64,000 bases of DNA from an uncultured Thiohalocapsa sp. (lineage in GTDB: Bacteria > Pseudomonadota > Gammaproteobacteria > Chromatiales > Chromatiaceae), in the NCBI RefSeq assembly GCF_913063425.1, contig NZ_CAJXYK010000003.1, positions 124,001 through 188,000 of the forward strand, given 5' to 3'. A model generated the notes under the pieces. That model ran no database searches, was not told the DNA's origin, and was given only the letters and a program-made list of their open reading frames with translations. Position numbers and translations under genes: made by a program. Positions 8,181 through 16,275 of this stretch are shown piece by piece. The stretch's first letter is position 1; every line of letters starts with the position of its first letter.

Positions 8181-9650
8181 ATGGACCTCGACCCGGTGAC
8201 CCTGTCGCGCGTGCAGTTCGCGTTCACGGTGTCCTTCCACATCATCTTTCCGGCCTTCACCATCGGCCTCGCCGCGTGGCTCGCGACCCTGGAGGGGCTG
8301 CACCTAGCCACGGGCAATGTGCTGTACCGGCGGCTCTTCGCGTTCTGGCTCAAGGTGTTCGCGGTGGCCTTCGGCATGGGCGTGGTGTCGGGCATCGTCA
8401 TGGCCTTCCAGTTCGGCACCAACTGGAGCGAGCTCGCCACCCGCACCGGGCCCATCCAGGGGCCGCTCTTGGCCTACGAGTCCTTCACCGCCTTTCTGCT
8501 GGAGGCGACCTTCTTCGGCGTGCTCCTGTTCGGGCGCGACCGGGTGCCGCGCTGGGCCTATTTCGCGTCCACGCTGATGGTGGCGCTGGGGACGACCTTC
8601 TCCGCCTTCTGGATCATGGCCAACAACACCTGGATGCAGGTGCCCGTGGCCTTCGAGCTCAACGGCAGCGGCGACACCGTGCCCACGGACTGGCGGGAGA
8701 TTCTGTTCAACGACGTGCTCTGGGTGCGCTTCCCGCACATGCTGCTGGGGGCCTATCTGACCACGGCCTTCTCGGTGGCCGCCACCGGTGCCTGGTACCT
8801 GCTGCGCCACCGCCACCTGCAGGCGGCGCGGACCATGCTGGCCATGGGGCTCGGGCTCGCGGCGGTGCTGACGCCGGCGCAGATGGTCGTCGGCCACTTC
8901 AACGGCGAGTACACCGCCGAGCATCAGCCCGCCAAGTTCACGGCCATGGAGGGTCGTTGGCAGACGGAGCAGCCGGCGCGGCTGCTGCTGCTCGCCTGGC
9001 CGGACGCCGAGGCCGAGCGCAACCTTTGGGAAATCGGCATCCCGTATCTCGGCAGCTTCGTCACCAAAGGCAACTTCAGCGCGGCGGAGCCCGGCATCGT
9101 CACCGTGCCCGCCGACGAGCGCCCGCCGTTCCTGATCCCCTTCTACGGCTTCCGGGTCATGGTCGGGCTCGGGGTGCTGATGCTGGCGCTGTCCTGGGGC
9201 GGCGTCCGGCTCATGGCCAAGCGCCGCTTCCGCGACCCGGAGCGCCTGCCGCGCTGGTTCCTGTGGGCGGTCTTCCTGCACTTCCCGAGCGGCTTCATCG
9301 CGGTGCTGGCGGGCTGGCTCACCGCTGAGGTGGGCCGCCAGCCCTGGGTGGTGCAGGGGCTGCTGCGCACCGCGGATGCCGTCACGCCGAGCCTCTCCGG
9401 CGCGGCGGTGCTGGTGTCACTGCTGGCTTATGTGACGGTGTATGCGCTGATCTTCTCCGCCGGCACGTTCTACATCTACCGGCTGCTGCGCGCGGGGCTG
9501 GACGAGACCGACCCGGAGCCCGGTGCACCCGCAGCCCCAGCGCCGCCGGCAGCAGACTCAGGTGCCACTCCCAGCCGGCCGCTCGGGGCCGCCGGCAGCG
9601 GCTTCCAGCCCGGTGCGGCGCCGTCCGCCCCGCGCCGCGATCCGCTCTGA
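8181..9650 (+). CDS. cydA: Cytochrome bd-type quinol oxidase subunit I (CIO-like)
   Basis: The 489-residue multi-pass membrane protein carries the haem ligands and quinol site of the bd oxidase, which reduces O2 with quinol electrons. The ligand His is at residue 20 (TVSFHIIFP), a second His is in FPHMLLGAYL, and the conserved GWLTAEVGRQPW loop is near the C-terminal third. The quinol loop is short, as in the cyanide-insensitive CioA type rather than E. coli CydA. The C-terminus is Pro/Ala-rich (PEPGAPAAPAPPA). cydB follows after 17 bp. No cydX-like small gene is visible. A high-affinity oxidase fits a microaerophilic or facultatively phototrophic lifestyle. Confidence 0.93.
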   Translation: MDLDPVTLSRVQFAFTVSFHIIFPAFTIGLAAWLATLEGLHLATGNVLYRRLFAFWLKVFAVAFGMGVVSGIVMAFQFGTNWSELATRTGPIQGPLLAYESFTAFLLEATFFGVLLFGRDRVPRWAYFASTLMVALGTTFSAFWIMANNTWMQVPVAFELNGSGDTVPTDWREILFNDVLWVRFPHMLLGAYLTTAFSVAATGAWYLLRHRHLQAARTMLAMGLGLAAVLTPAQMVVGHFNGEYTAEHQPAKFTAMEGRWQTEQPARLLLLAWPDAEAERNLWEIGIPYLGSFVTKGNFSAAEPGIVTVPADERPPFLIPFYGFRVMVGLGVLMLALSWGGVRLMAKRRFRDPERLPRWFLWAVFLHFPSGFIAVLAGWLTAEVGRQPWVVQGLLRTADAVTPSLSGAAVLVSLLAYVTVYALIFSAGTFYIYRLLRAGLDETDPEPGAPAAPAPPAADSGATPSRPLGAAGSGFQPGAAPSAPRRDPL

Positions 9651-9667
9651 CTCAACAGGCATCAGCC

Positions 9668-10669
9668 ATGCCCATGGATCTGCAACACTTCTGGGGCGCC
9701 GTGCTGGCGCTCTCCATCCTGATCTACGTGCTGCTGGACGGCTTCGACCTCGGCGTCGGCATCCTCTTCGGCCTGAACCGGGACGAAGCCCAGCGCCGGG
9801 ATATGATGGGCTCCATCGCCCCGGTCTGGGACGGCAACGAGACCTGGCTCATCGTCGTCGGCACCGTGCTCTTCGGCGCCTTTCCGGTGGTCTACTCGAT
9901 TTTTCTCTCCGCCTTCTACCTGCCGGTGGCGCTGCTCCTGGTGGCGCTGATCCTGCGCGGCGTCGCGTTCGAGTTCCGCTACAAGACCACCCGCGGGCGC
10001 TGGATCTGGGATGTCGGCTTCGTCGCCGGCTCCACGCTGGCGAGCTTCGTGCAGGGGGCAGCCATCGGCGCCATGGTCTCCGGGATCAGGGTGGACGGCC
10101 GCGACTTTGCCGGCGGCCCCTTCGACTGGATCTCGCCCTTCCCGCTGCTCTGCGGCATCGGGTTGGTGCTGGGTTATGCGCTGCTCGGCGCGGCTTGGCT
10201 GGTGCTGAAGACCGAGGGCGAGCTGCGCGACTGGGCCTTCGCCTGGCTGCCGCGGCTCATGACGGGTGTCATCGTCGTCGTCGCACTGGCGTTCCTGGGC
10301 ACGCTGCTGGGGGACTTCCGGGTCGTCGACCGCTGGCTGGCGCAGCCCTGGCTGGTCCTGCTGCCGCTCATCGCGAGCCTCGCCGCCTGGCAGCTGTACC
10401 GCGTCGCCGCGGAGCGTCGGTCGGACTGGCAGCCCTATGCCCTGGCAGCGCTGCTGTTCCTGACGGCCTACCTGATGCTCGCCGGCAGCTTCTGGCCCTG
10501 GCTGGTGCCCTATCACCTGACCCTGGGCGACGCGGCGGCGCCCGAGGCGTCGCTTCAGTTTCTGTTCTGGGGCGCCGGCGTCGTGGTGCTGCCGGTGATC
10601 CTGGTCTACACCGTCGTCGTCTACTGGGTGTTCCGGGGCAAGGTGGACCCCGGCCGGCAATATCATTGA
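9668..10669 (+). CDS. cydB: Cytochrome bd-type quinol oxidase subunit II
   Basis: The 333-residue membrane protein starts MPMDLQHFWGAVLALSILIY, followed by VLLDGFDLGVGIL, the hallmark of CydB. WDGNETWLIVVG, FRYKTTRGRWIWD and several more membrane helices follow. It forms the heterodimer with CydA, 17 bp upstream in the same operon. It ends 79 bp before the exported DsrE-like gene. Confidence 0.93.
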   Translation: MPMDLQHFWGAVLALSILIYVLLDGFDLGVGILFGLNRDEAQRRDMMGSIAPVWDGNETWLIVVGTVLFGAFPVVYSIFLSAFYLPVALLLVALILRGVAFEFRYKTTRGRWIWDVGFVAGSTLASFVQGAAIGAMVSGIRVDGRDFAGGPFDWISPFPLLCGIGLVLGYALLGAAWLVLKTEGELRDWAFAWLPRLMTGVIVVVALAFLGTLLGDFRVVDRWLAQPWLVLLPLIASLAAWQLYRVAAERRSDWQPYALAALLFLTAYLMLAGSFWPWLVPYHLTLGDAAAPEASLQFLFWGAGVVVLPVILVYTVVVYWVFRGKVDPGRQYH

Positions 10670-10748
10670 CTCAGGCGGGCTGTGCCGATGGTTGCACAGG
10701 GCCGGCTTGCGTAACATGCCGGGGCTTCACCACAGCAGGAGACATGCG

Positions 10749-11354
10749 ATGACCACACAGCCGACGCAGGCCACCAACCAACCGGAGCGCACCCGATCCA
10801 CCCGCGGCCCGGCGGTGTTTCCCACCACCGTTCTGACCGCTGCCCTGGCCCTGCTGCTCGGCGTCGCAGCGTTCCCGGCGCTCGCCGAGGAGGCGGGGGA
10901 TGCAACAGACGCTGCGGGGAGCGCGCCCGCCATCGACGACTCGGCGGCCCTCGCCGGCGTCAAGGCCACCGAGAGCGTCTTCCTCATCGACTTCACCAAC
11001 CCCAAGAAGACCGCCTTCTACCTGGACATCATCCGCGGCACCCACGCCGGCCTGGTGCGCCAGGGCGTTACACCCAACATGGTGCTGGTGTTCATCGGCC
11101 CGACGGTGCAGTACCTGAGCACCGAGCCCACGGACGAGCTCGCCATGGAGTACGGCGACGAGCTCGCCTCCATCGCCGAGTCCGTCAAGAAGCTGGACGA
11201 GAGCGGCGTGCGCATGGAGGTGTGCGCCGTCGCGACGGATGTCTTCGACATCGACAACGCCAGCATCCTGCCCGAGATGGACGTCGTGGCCGACGGCTTC
11301 ATCTCGCTCATCGGCTGGCAGACGCAGGGGCACAAGCTGGTGCCTATCTTCTAG
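10749..11354 (+). CDS. Exported DsrE-like protein
   Basis: The 201-residue protein has an N-terminal signal-type segment (hydrophobic TTVLTAALALLLGVAAFPALA, probable cleavage after ALA). A DsrE/DsrF-like domain follows, with NPKKTAFYLDIIRGTHAGLV, MVLVFIGPTVQYL and VRMEVCAVATDVFDID. The single Cys in MEVCAVA stands where DsrE relatives carry their sulfur-binding Cys. DsrE proteins take part in sulfur transfer, but this copy is periplasmic, so a cytoplasmic Dsr role is unlikely. The ATG at 10749 has an aggaga site. It lies downstream of cydAB. Confidence 0.75.
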   Translation: MTTQPTQATNQPERTRSTRGPAVFPTTVLTAALALLLGVAAFPALAEEAGDATDAAGSAPAIDDSAALAGVKATESVFLIDFTNPKKTAFYLDIIRGTHAGLVRQGVTPNMVLVFIGPTVQYLSTEPTDELAMEYGDELASIAESVKKLDESGVRMEVCAVATDVFDIDNASILPEMDVVADGFISLIGWQTQGHKLVPIF

Positions 11355-11375
11355 TGGCCAGTGGCCAGTGGCCAG
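11353..11375. repeat. Heptanucleotide tandem repeat (gtggcca)3
   Basis: Three copies of a 7-bp unit begin at the stop codon of the DsrE-like gene. Confidence 0.75.
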
Positions 11376-11564
11376 TAATCAGCGTCGTCGCATGGGTAGA
11401 GCGAAGCGAGCCCCAGCCTGCTCGGCTGCGTTTCGGTCGCTCTGCCTGTTGCGTTTGCTCCCAGAAACCCACATCGACACGGCTTTCTTGCACCGTCCCA
11501 GCACGCCCGCTCCCGCAGGGCGTTGTGCCGGCGGCCTCGGAGAAACGACAGGAGAGCGCGCAAC

Positions 11565-11951
11565 ATGGCGAGACTTATGGCCGTCCTGCTGGACAACATC
11601 GCCCAGATCGAATTCGACCGCAGCAAGCAGCTGCCGGACTACCAGGGCGCCTACCTGGACAAGATGGACCAGCGCATGGACACGGAGGGCATCGACCTGG
11701 ACGGCGCGCGCGTGCAGGCGCCCTCCCAGGCGCAGAAGGCCCAGTTCATCGCCGCCAACCTCGCCAACGCCATCGTCGCCGACAACGAGAGCCAGGCGGC
11801 GGCCTTCACGACCTACCTCGCCGTGCGCCTGCCGGAGCTGAAGCAGGTCAAGATCCGCCGCGAAGGCGACGACGGCTTCGCCATCGAGCTCGACTTCGAG
11901 CACGACTACATCCAGCAGCAACCGGTGCAGTTCATGCCGCTGAAGCACTGA
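11565..11951 (+). CDS. Conserved-looking hypothetical protein, 128 aa
   Basis: The ATG at 11565 has a strong aggag site 9 bp upstream, and codon use is ordinary for the window. The product is soluble, without signal peptide or membrane segments: an N-terminal amphipathic part (LLDNIAQIEFDRSKQLPDYQ), a Gln/Ala-rich middle, and a beta-type C-terminus (VKIRREGDDGFAIELDFEHD). I do not recognise the family. It is 210 bp downstream of the exported DsrE-like gene and may share its transcript. Confidence 0.6.
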   Translation: MARLMAVLLDNIAQIEFDRSKQLPDYQGAYLDKMDQRMDTEGIDLDGARVQAPSQAQKAQFIAANLANAIVADNESQAAAFTTYLAVRLPELKQVKIRREGDDGFAIELDFEHDYIQQQPVQFMPLKH

Positions 11952-12181
11952 CGCGGTATCGCGGAGTTGTGGAAATGGATCAAGAACAGGCACCGCCCGA
12001 CTGGCCGCTGTATTCGAGCATCGACCCTTCAACGGAGCCGCGGTCTGCTCCACCGTGCACTTGCGCGACATCGGCGACGCTTGCGCGCATGACCACAAGA
12101 TCATGCTCTGTGGAGCATCAGCCACGGCGGTGGCTGGCGACCCGGCGCTAGCGCGAGTCCTGACGCGACGGATTGACTGCG

Positions 12182-12518
12182 TCAGGCAAAGCCCAGGAAC
12201 AACGCCAGCGCGCGATTAACCGCCAGCATTTCGGAGTCCGACAAGCCGCCGATGTGCTTGCCGGTTCTTGGCGCGCGGCGCCGCCTGCGGCTTGTCAACC
12301 ATGACCTGGGAGGGGGCCCGGAGCCCGTTCTCCCCGCTCGGCGCAATGTCGATGCGAAACGGCGGGGTGGGCCGCAAGTCAGTGGTGAGGGGTAGCACGG
12401 TCACCGAGGGGTGCTCGTCGAACAGGTCCGACTGGATGACCAGCGCCGGCAACGGCTTGCCGTAATTCCGGGGCAGCACCACGGTCACGCATCGCCGCGC
12501 CGCGGCGCGGCGGCGCAT
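12182..12518 (-). pseudogene. PemK/MazF-type toxin with two frameshifts
   Basis: The longest open frame (12216-12518) shows the MazF core: VTVVLPRNYGKPLPALVIQS, LFDEHPSVTVLPLTTD, then PSGENGLRAPSQVMVDKPQA. The usual start RRGDA is found only in another frame just before VTVVLP, so one base is lost there. The usual end is also in another frame: GKHIGGLSDSEM, then LAVNRALALFLGFA, with a stop at 12182-12184. Two independent frame lesions make a sequencing artefact less likely and a decayed mRNA-interferase toxin more likely. Confidence 0.75.
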
Positions 12519-12605
12519 CAGCTCCAGCCATCGCGATCGGCGGCCTCGTCAAGCCATTCCAGCGTGTCGGCCTCCGCCGGGGAGCGGAACGGCTGGCAGG
12601 GACAG
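12518..12605 (-). pseudogene. MazE-like antitoxin, C-terminal remnant
   Basis: Directly upstream of the broken toxin, a short minus-strand frame reads EADTLEWLDEAADRDGWS and then a stop that overlaps the toxin ATG (TGATG). This matches the C-terminus of DUF3018-type MazE antitoxins, and the overlap is the usual antitoxin-toxin arrangement. The N-terminal part is gone: beyond about 12605 the sequence becomes an unrelated adhesin-like fragment. Confidence 0.45.
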
Positions 12606-13040
12606 ATTCTCAACTCAGGTCAGATTACGGCGACCGACGACCTGTTCATCAGCGACGCGACATTAACGCTCGACCCAGGCACCTACAGCGTCGCGGATCG
12701 CGTGTATGCCGACGATGGCTCAATCGTCACATTCGATGCCGCGTTTTCGGCTCAGAGCTTGACCGTAGCGGGCGGCAGCACAGTGAACCTGGTCGCAACG
12801 TCCAACCTCAGTGCCGATGTCGATGTCGCCGGTGCAGGCAGCACGCTGAATCTCGCAGACGACCTCACGCTGACGGACGACCTATACGTCTACGGCTCCA
12901 ACACCGAAGCTGCCATTGTGAACGCGGACGGCCATGACATTACGGCAGACCAAGTTGTTGTCGGCTTTGTCGGTGATCTCGGGGCGCTCCTGGATGTCGG
13001 CAAACGTCGGATACGGCGACGTTCCGGCAACAAACGCCGC
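12592..13040 (+). pseudogene. Adhesin/autotransporter-like beta-helix fragment
   Basis: The plus-strand frame reads as a run of short beta-helix rungs: ATDDLFISDATLTLDPGTYS, GGSTVNLVATSNLSADVDV and LNLADDLTLTDDLYVYGSN. This Asp/Thr/Ser/Gly-rich style is typical of autotransporter passengers and large surface proteins. There is no start signal, no signal peptide and no beta-barrel. After about 12995 the frame breaks (the VGYGDVPATNA continuation lies in another frame) and similarity stops. It is a stranded fragment of a much larger gene, with lower GC than its neighbours. Confidence 0.55.
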
Positions 13041-13118
13041 GGACGCCCCGCGCTGCCAGCACTTCCTGTGGCCGTTCCGGCCATGCGGCGTCTGCCTGCT
13101 TGCTGTGGGCAGACGCGG

Positions 13119-13439
13119 CTACTTCTTCCCGTAGGTGCTGTCGTGATCGGGGGCGATGCTGAGCAATCGCAGGTAGTCGCCGTCGCGAAAGGCGGTTGCG
13201 CGTCCTGATCTCTTGATGCGCAAGGAATACAGCGCGCCGACGCCCGGCGGGGGCCTGACGCTCGCGATCTTCTCCCACTTCAGCCCGGCGTCGCGGTAGA
13301 CCTGATTCCAGGTGAGGCGCCTGAGCTTCTTCAAGGTCTCCAGGGCCGCAAGGCGTTCGGGCTTCTGTAAACCGAACAGGCCGTCTTGGAACACCGGGTT
13401 GTTGAGGTCGAGCCGAACCTTGCCGGCGTCCTCAGTCAT
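13119..13439 (-). CDS. Putative toxin of a two-gene module, 106 aa
   Basis: The 106-residue basic protein (LDLNNPVFQDGLFGLQKPER, then LKKLRRLTWNQVYRDAGLKW and YSLRIKRSGRATAFRDGDYL) has a RelE-like feel: short, basic, and ending in strands rich in Arg. I do not recognise it with certainty. It overlaps the 3' end of the AbrB-like gene by 8 bp and so is translationally coupled, as in type II toxin-antitoxin pairs with the antitoxin first. Both genes look intact, unlike the other modules in this window. Confidence 0.6.
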   Translation of the reverse strand: MTEDAGKVRLDLNNPVFQDGLFGLQKPERLAALETLKKLRRLTWNQVYRDAGLKWEKIASVRPPPGVGALYSLRIKRSGRATAFRDGDYLRLLSIAPDHDSTYGKK

Positions 13440-13713
13440 CCTCGTCGGCGAGTCGGGTCAGAACCGCATCGACATTGCCATCATCGGCCGCGTTGGCCTG
13501 CGCCCAGTCGAGGGCGCGCTGAAGTTCCGCAGCGGCCTCGGGTTGTAACAGCCAGCGCTCGTTGTCCGGCACCACGGTCGCGGTGCGCACCAGCCAAACG
13601 CCGGGCTCTTGTTCCTCGACGAGCACCTGCCGGCCGGCATACTGCTTTCCCAGCGAGATCTGCCCATTGCTGCCGATGACCTTCACCGCAGTCGATGCGG
13701 ACGTCGCGTTCAT
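13432..13713 (-). CDS. Putative AbrB/MazE-like antitoxin, 93 aa
   Basis: From the ATG at 13713 (gagg about 8 bp upstream) the product reads VKVIGSNGQISLGKQYAGRQ, then VLVEEQEPGVWLVRTATVVP. This resembles a swapped-hairpin (AbrB-type) DNA-binding domain that begins with a 'GSNGQISLGK' strand. An acidic, helical C-terminus (ALDWAQANAADDGNVDAVLT) could wrap the partner. The frame extends 5' to 13794 but without a better start. It is first of a two-gene module and probably autoregulates it. Confidence 0.65.
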   Translation of the reverse strand: MNATSASTAVKVIGSNGQISLGKQYAGRQVLVEEQEPGVWLVRTATVVPDNERWLLQPEAAAELQRALDWAQANAADDGNVDAVLTRLADEDD

Positions 13714-14128
13714 GGGGTGCCTCGATTTTCGTGCGGGATGAATGCACGATAGCACGATACTGGAGCGGGCACACAGACGTGATCGCCGATGCATGAGTAT
13801 GCAGTTCCTTCTCCCATGCTCGGCAACAGCGCCAAGTCACATGGTTCGGCATCGCACCTTAGGCCCTGCTCCGCGCGATGCTGCGCGCGCAGAACGCCTC
13901 CAACCACCGACGGGACTTCGCGTAGGGCTCGCGGCAACTCCGCCCGGCGGAGTGACCGGCCGGCATGGTCCGGCTCGGCGCGACGACAGGGCCTGCCCTG
14001 TTCGGCCAGCCCGGCGCTCTTTCCGTGTCGCCGTGAAGGGCGGCACTGCGGCCGCCGCAGGGGCGCGATCGCCGCCCCCCCGGCCGAGTGCCGAACACCG
14101 TGAGCGGGGGCTTGGGTGCCGTCAAGCC
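13714..14128. other. Intergenic stretch without a recognisable gene
   Basis: This 415-bp stretch separates the toxin-antitoxin-like pair from the CoA ligase. All six frames give only short Arg/Pro-rich translations without motifs. I see no RNA gene or clear terminator. Confidence 0.5.
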
Positions 14129-16063
14129 TCAGCCGGCGCGCGCATACCCCGCCGCAACCAGTGCTTCCTGGATCTCCTCCAGAATCGCCGGGTCGTCGAT
14201 GGTGGCCGGCATGCGGTACTCGGTGCCCTCGGCGATGTGCTTCATGGTGCCGCGCAGGATCTTGCCGGAGCGGGTCTTGGGCAGCCTTGGGACCACCAGC
14301 ACGGTCTTGAAGGCGGCGACGGGGCCGATCTCGTCCCGCACCTTCGCCACCAGCTCACGGGCGATGTCGGCCTTAGGCCGATCGACGCCGGTCTTCAGCA
14401 CCACCAGCCCCAGCGGCAGCTCACCCTTGAGCTGGTCCGCGACGCCGACGACGGCGCACTCGGCGACGTCCGGATGCGCGGCCAGCACCGCCTCCATGCC
14501 GCCGGTGGAGAGCCTGTGGCCGGCGACGTTGATGATGTCGTCGATGCGGCTCATGACGAACAGGTAGCCGTCCTCGTCCATGTAGCCGGCGTCGCCGCTT
14601 AGGTAAAAGCCGGGCTCGGCGGCGAGGTAGGACGCGCGGAAGCGCTCGTCGTTGCCCCAGAGCGTCGGCAGGCAGCCGGGCGGCAGCGGCAGCCTGATCA
14701 TGATCCGCCCGATGTTGCCCGGCGCCACGGGCACGCTGTCGTCGCCCAGCACCTGCACGTCGTAGCCGGGCACAGGCTTGGTCGGCGAGCCGGACTTGAT
14801 GGGGAGCGGCTCCAGGCCCAGACAGTTGGCGGCGATGGCCCAGCCGGTCTCGGTCTGCCACCAGTGGTCCACCACCGGCACGCCCAGGATCTCGCCGGCC
14901 CAGTCCAGGGTACTCGGGTCGCAGCGCTCGCCGGCGAGGAACAGCGCGCGCAGGCTGGAAGTGTCGTAGCGTCCCAGGTGCTCGGCATCGGGGTCGTCGC
15001 GCTTGATGGCCCGAAACGCCGTCGGGGCCGTGAACAAGACGGCCACGCGGTGCTGCTCGATGACCCGCCAGAAGGCGCCGGCGTCCGGCGTGCCCACGGG
15101 CTTGCCCTCGTAGAGCACGGTGGTGCAGCCGTGCAGCAGCGGGGCGTAGACGATATAGGAATGGCCGACGACCCAGCCGACGTCGGAGGCCGACCAGAAC
15201 ACCTCGCCGGGCTCGACGCCGTAGACGTGGCGCATGGACCAGGTCATGGCCACGGCGTGGCCGCCGTTGTCACGCACCACGCCCTTGGGCTGCCCGGTGG
15301 TGCCGGAGGTGTAGAGGATGTAGAGGGGATCGGTGGCCGCCACGGGCACGCAGTCGGCGGGCGACGCGGCGGCCGTGATCTCCTGCCAATCCAGATCGCG
15401 GCCGGGCAGCAGCTCCGCGGGCTGCTGCTCGCGCTGGAAGATCACGCAGTGCTCCGGCTGGTGCCGGGCCTGGGCGATGGCGTCGTCCAGCAGCGGCTTG
15501 TAGGGCACGATGCGGCTCGGCTCGATGCCGCAGGAGCCGGCGACGACCACCTTGGGCTTGGCGTCGTCGATGCGGGTGGCGAGCTCCCGCGCCGAGAAGC
15601 CGCCGAAGACCACCGAGTGCACGGCGCCGATGCGCGCACAGGCGAGCATGGCGATGGCCGCCTCCGGCACCATGGGCATGTAGACAATGACGCGGTCGCC
15701 CTTGGCCACACCCAGGTCCTGAAGCGCACCGGCGAAGCGGGCGACGCGGTCCTGCAGCTCGGCATAGCTGATGCTGGTGACGCGGCCCGTCACCGGGCTG
15801 TCGTGGATGATGGCGGCCTGATCGCCGCGGCCCTGGGCGACGTGCCGGTCCACGGCGTTGTGGCAGGTGTTCAGCTCGGCGCCGCTGAACCAACGGTAAG
15901 AAGGCGCCGTGCTGTCTTCCAGCACCTTGTTCCAGGGTCGGCTCCAGTCGATGGCGGCCGCCGCCTCGCCCCAAAAGCCCGCCGGGTCCTTGAGCGAGCG
16001 GTCGTGCGCCGCCTGCCAGGCGCCCGTGCGCGGACCTGCCCCAGTTGCAGATTGGCCCTGCAT
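14129..16063 (-). CDS. Acetyl/propionyl-CoA synthetase (AMP-forming)
   Basis: The 644-residue ANL-superfamily ligase activates a short-chain acid to its CoA thioester via an acyl-AMP. ACAS N-terminal motif: FWGEAAAAIDWSRPWNKVLE. P-loop: YTSGTTGQPKGVVRDNGGHA. WWQTETGW is followed by the hinge/ATP-binding region YLSGDAGYMDEDGYLFVMSR. The catalytic Lys lies in PRLPKTRSGKILRGTM near the C-terminus. The RDNGGHA and LPIKSGS patterns point to the PrpE/ACSS3 (propionate) branch rather than Acs, but substrate is not certain. The ATG at 16063 has ggaggtg just upstream, while the in-frame ATG at 16081 has none. It is monocistronic. Confidence 0.87.
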   Translation of the reverse strand: MQGQSATGAGPRTGAWQAAHDRSLKDPAGFWGEAAAAIDWSRPWNKVLEDSTAPSYRWFSGAELNTCHNAVDRHVAQGRGDQAAIIHDSPVTGRVTSISYAELQDRVARFAGALQDLGVAKGDRVIVYMPMVPEAAIAMLACARIGAVHSVVFGGFSARELATRIDDAKPKVVVAGSCGIEPSRIVPYKPLLDDAIAQARHQPEHCVIFQREQQPAELLPGRDLDWQEITAAASPADCVPVAATDPLYILYTSGTTGQPKGVVRDNGGHAVAMTWSMRHVYGVEPGEVFWSASDVGWVVGHSYIVYAPLLHGCTTVLYEGKPVGTPDAGAFWRVIEQHRVAVLFTAPTAFRAIKRDDPDAEHLGRYDTSSLRALFLAGERCDPSTLDWAGEILGVPVVDHWWQTETGWAIAANCLGLEPLPIKSGSPTKPVPGYDVQVLGDDSVPVAPGNIGRIMIRLPLPPGCLPTLWGNDERFRASYLAAEPGFYLSGDAGYMDEDGYLFVMSRIDDIINVAGHRLSTGGMEAVLAAHPDVAECAVVGVADQLKGELPLGLVVLKTGVDRPKADIARELVAKVRDEIGPVAAFKTVLVVPRLPKTRSGKILRGTMKHIAEGTEYRMPATIDDPAILEEIQEALVAAGYARAG

Positions 16064-16190
16064 GCTCACCTCCGATCTCATTGGTGGTTGGTATTCCGGC
16101 GCGCTCGTCGGGCGGCGCTGCCTTGTTATCCAGGCGGACGGTAGCGCAGCGCAAACGCCGCGGCAATCGCCCGGGCGTGGCGGCCCATCC

Positions 16191-16275
16191 GAAAAAAGGA
16201 CAAGTTCAGTATGCCGTCCCCGTTATTGAAAAAAGGACAAGTTCAATATACCGTCCCCGTTATTGTCCCCGTTAT
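16191..16275. repeat. Dispersed repeat with gtccccgttatt motif (two copies)
   Basis: Two direct copies of gaaaaaaggacaagttca(g/a)tat(g/a)ccgtccccgttatt occur back to back, and the second ends in an extra gtccccgttatt. It covers the 3' end of the DUF6064-like gene. Related copies in both orientations flank 62392-62674. It resembles REP-type sequences, but no transposase gene is present nearby. Confidence 0.7.

Noticed and set aside
11981-12151. Short frame starting MDQEQAPPDWPLY as a small gene
   Set aside because: No ribosome site or family similarity; the continuation is compositionally odd and lies in a decayed patch.
12411-13208. A 265-residue frame as one intact gene
   Set aside because: Only the middle shows adhesin-like rungs; the ends are shadows of the MazF-like and 106-aa genes, and no start signal is present.
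14864-16144. A 426-residue frame opposite the CoA ligase
   Set aside because: A Gly/Arg/His-rich shadow without motifs; the ligase on the other strand is unambiguous.
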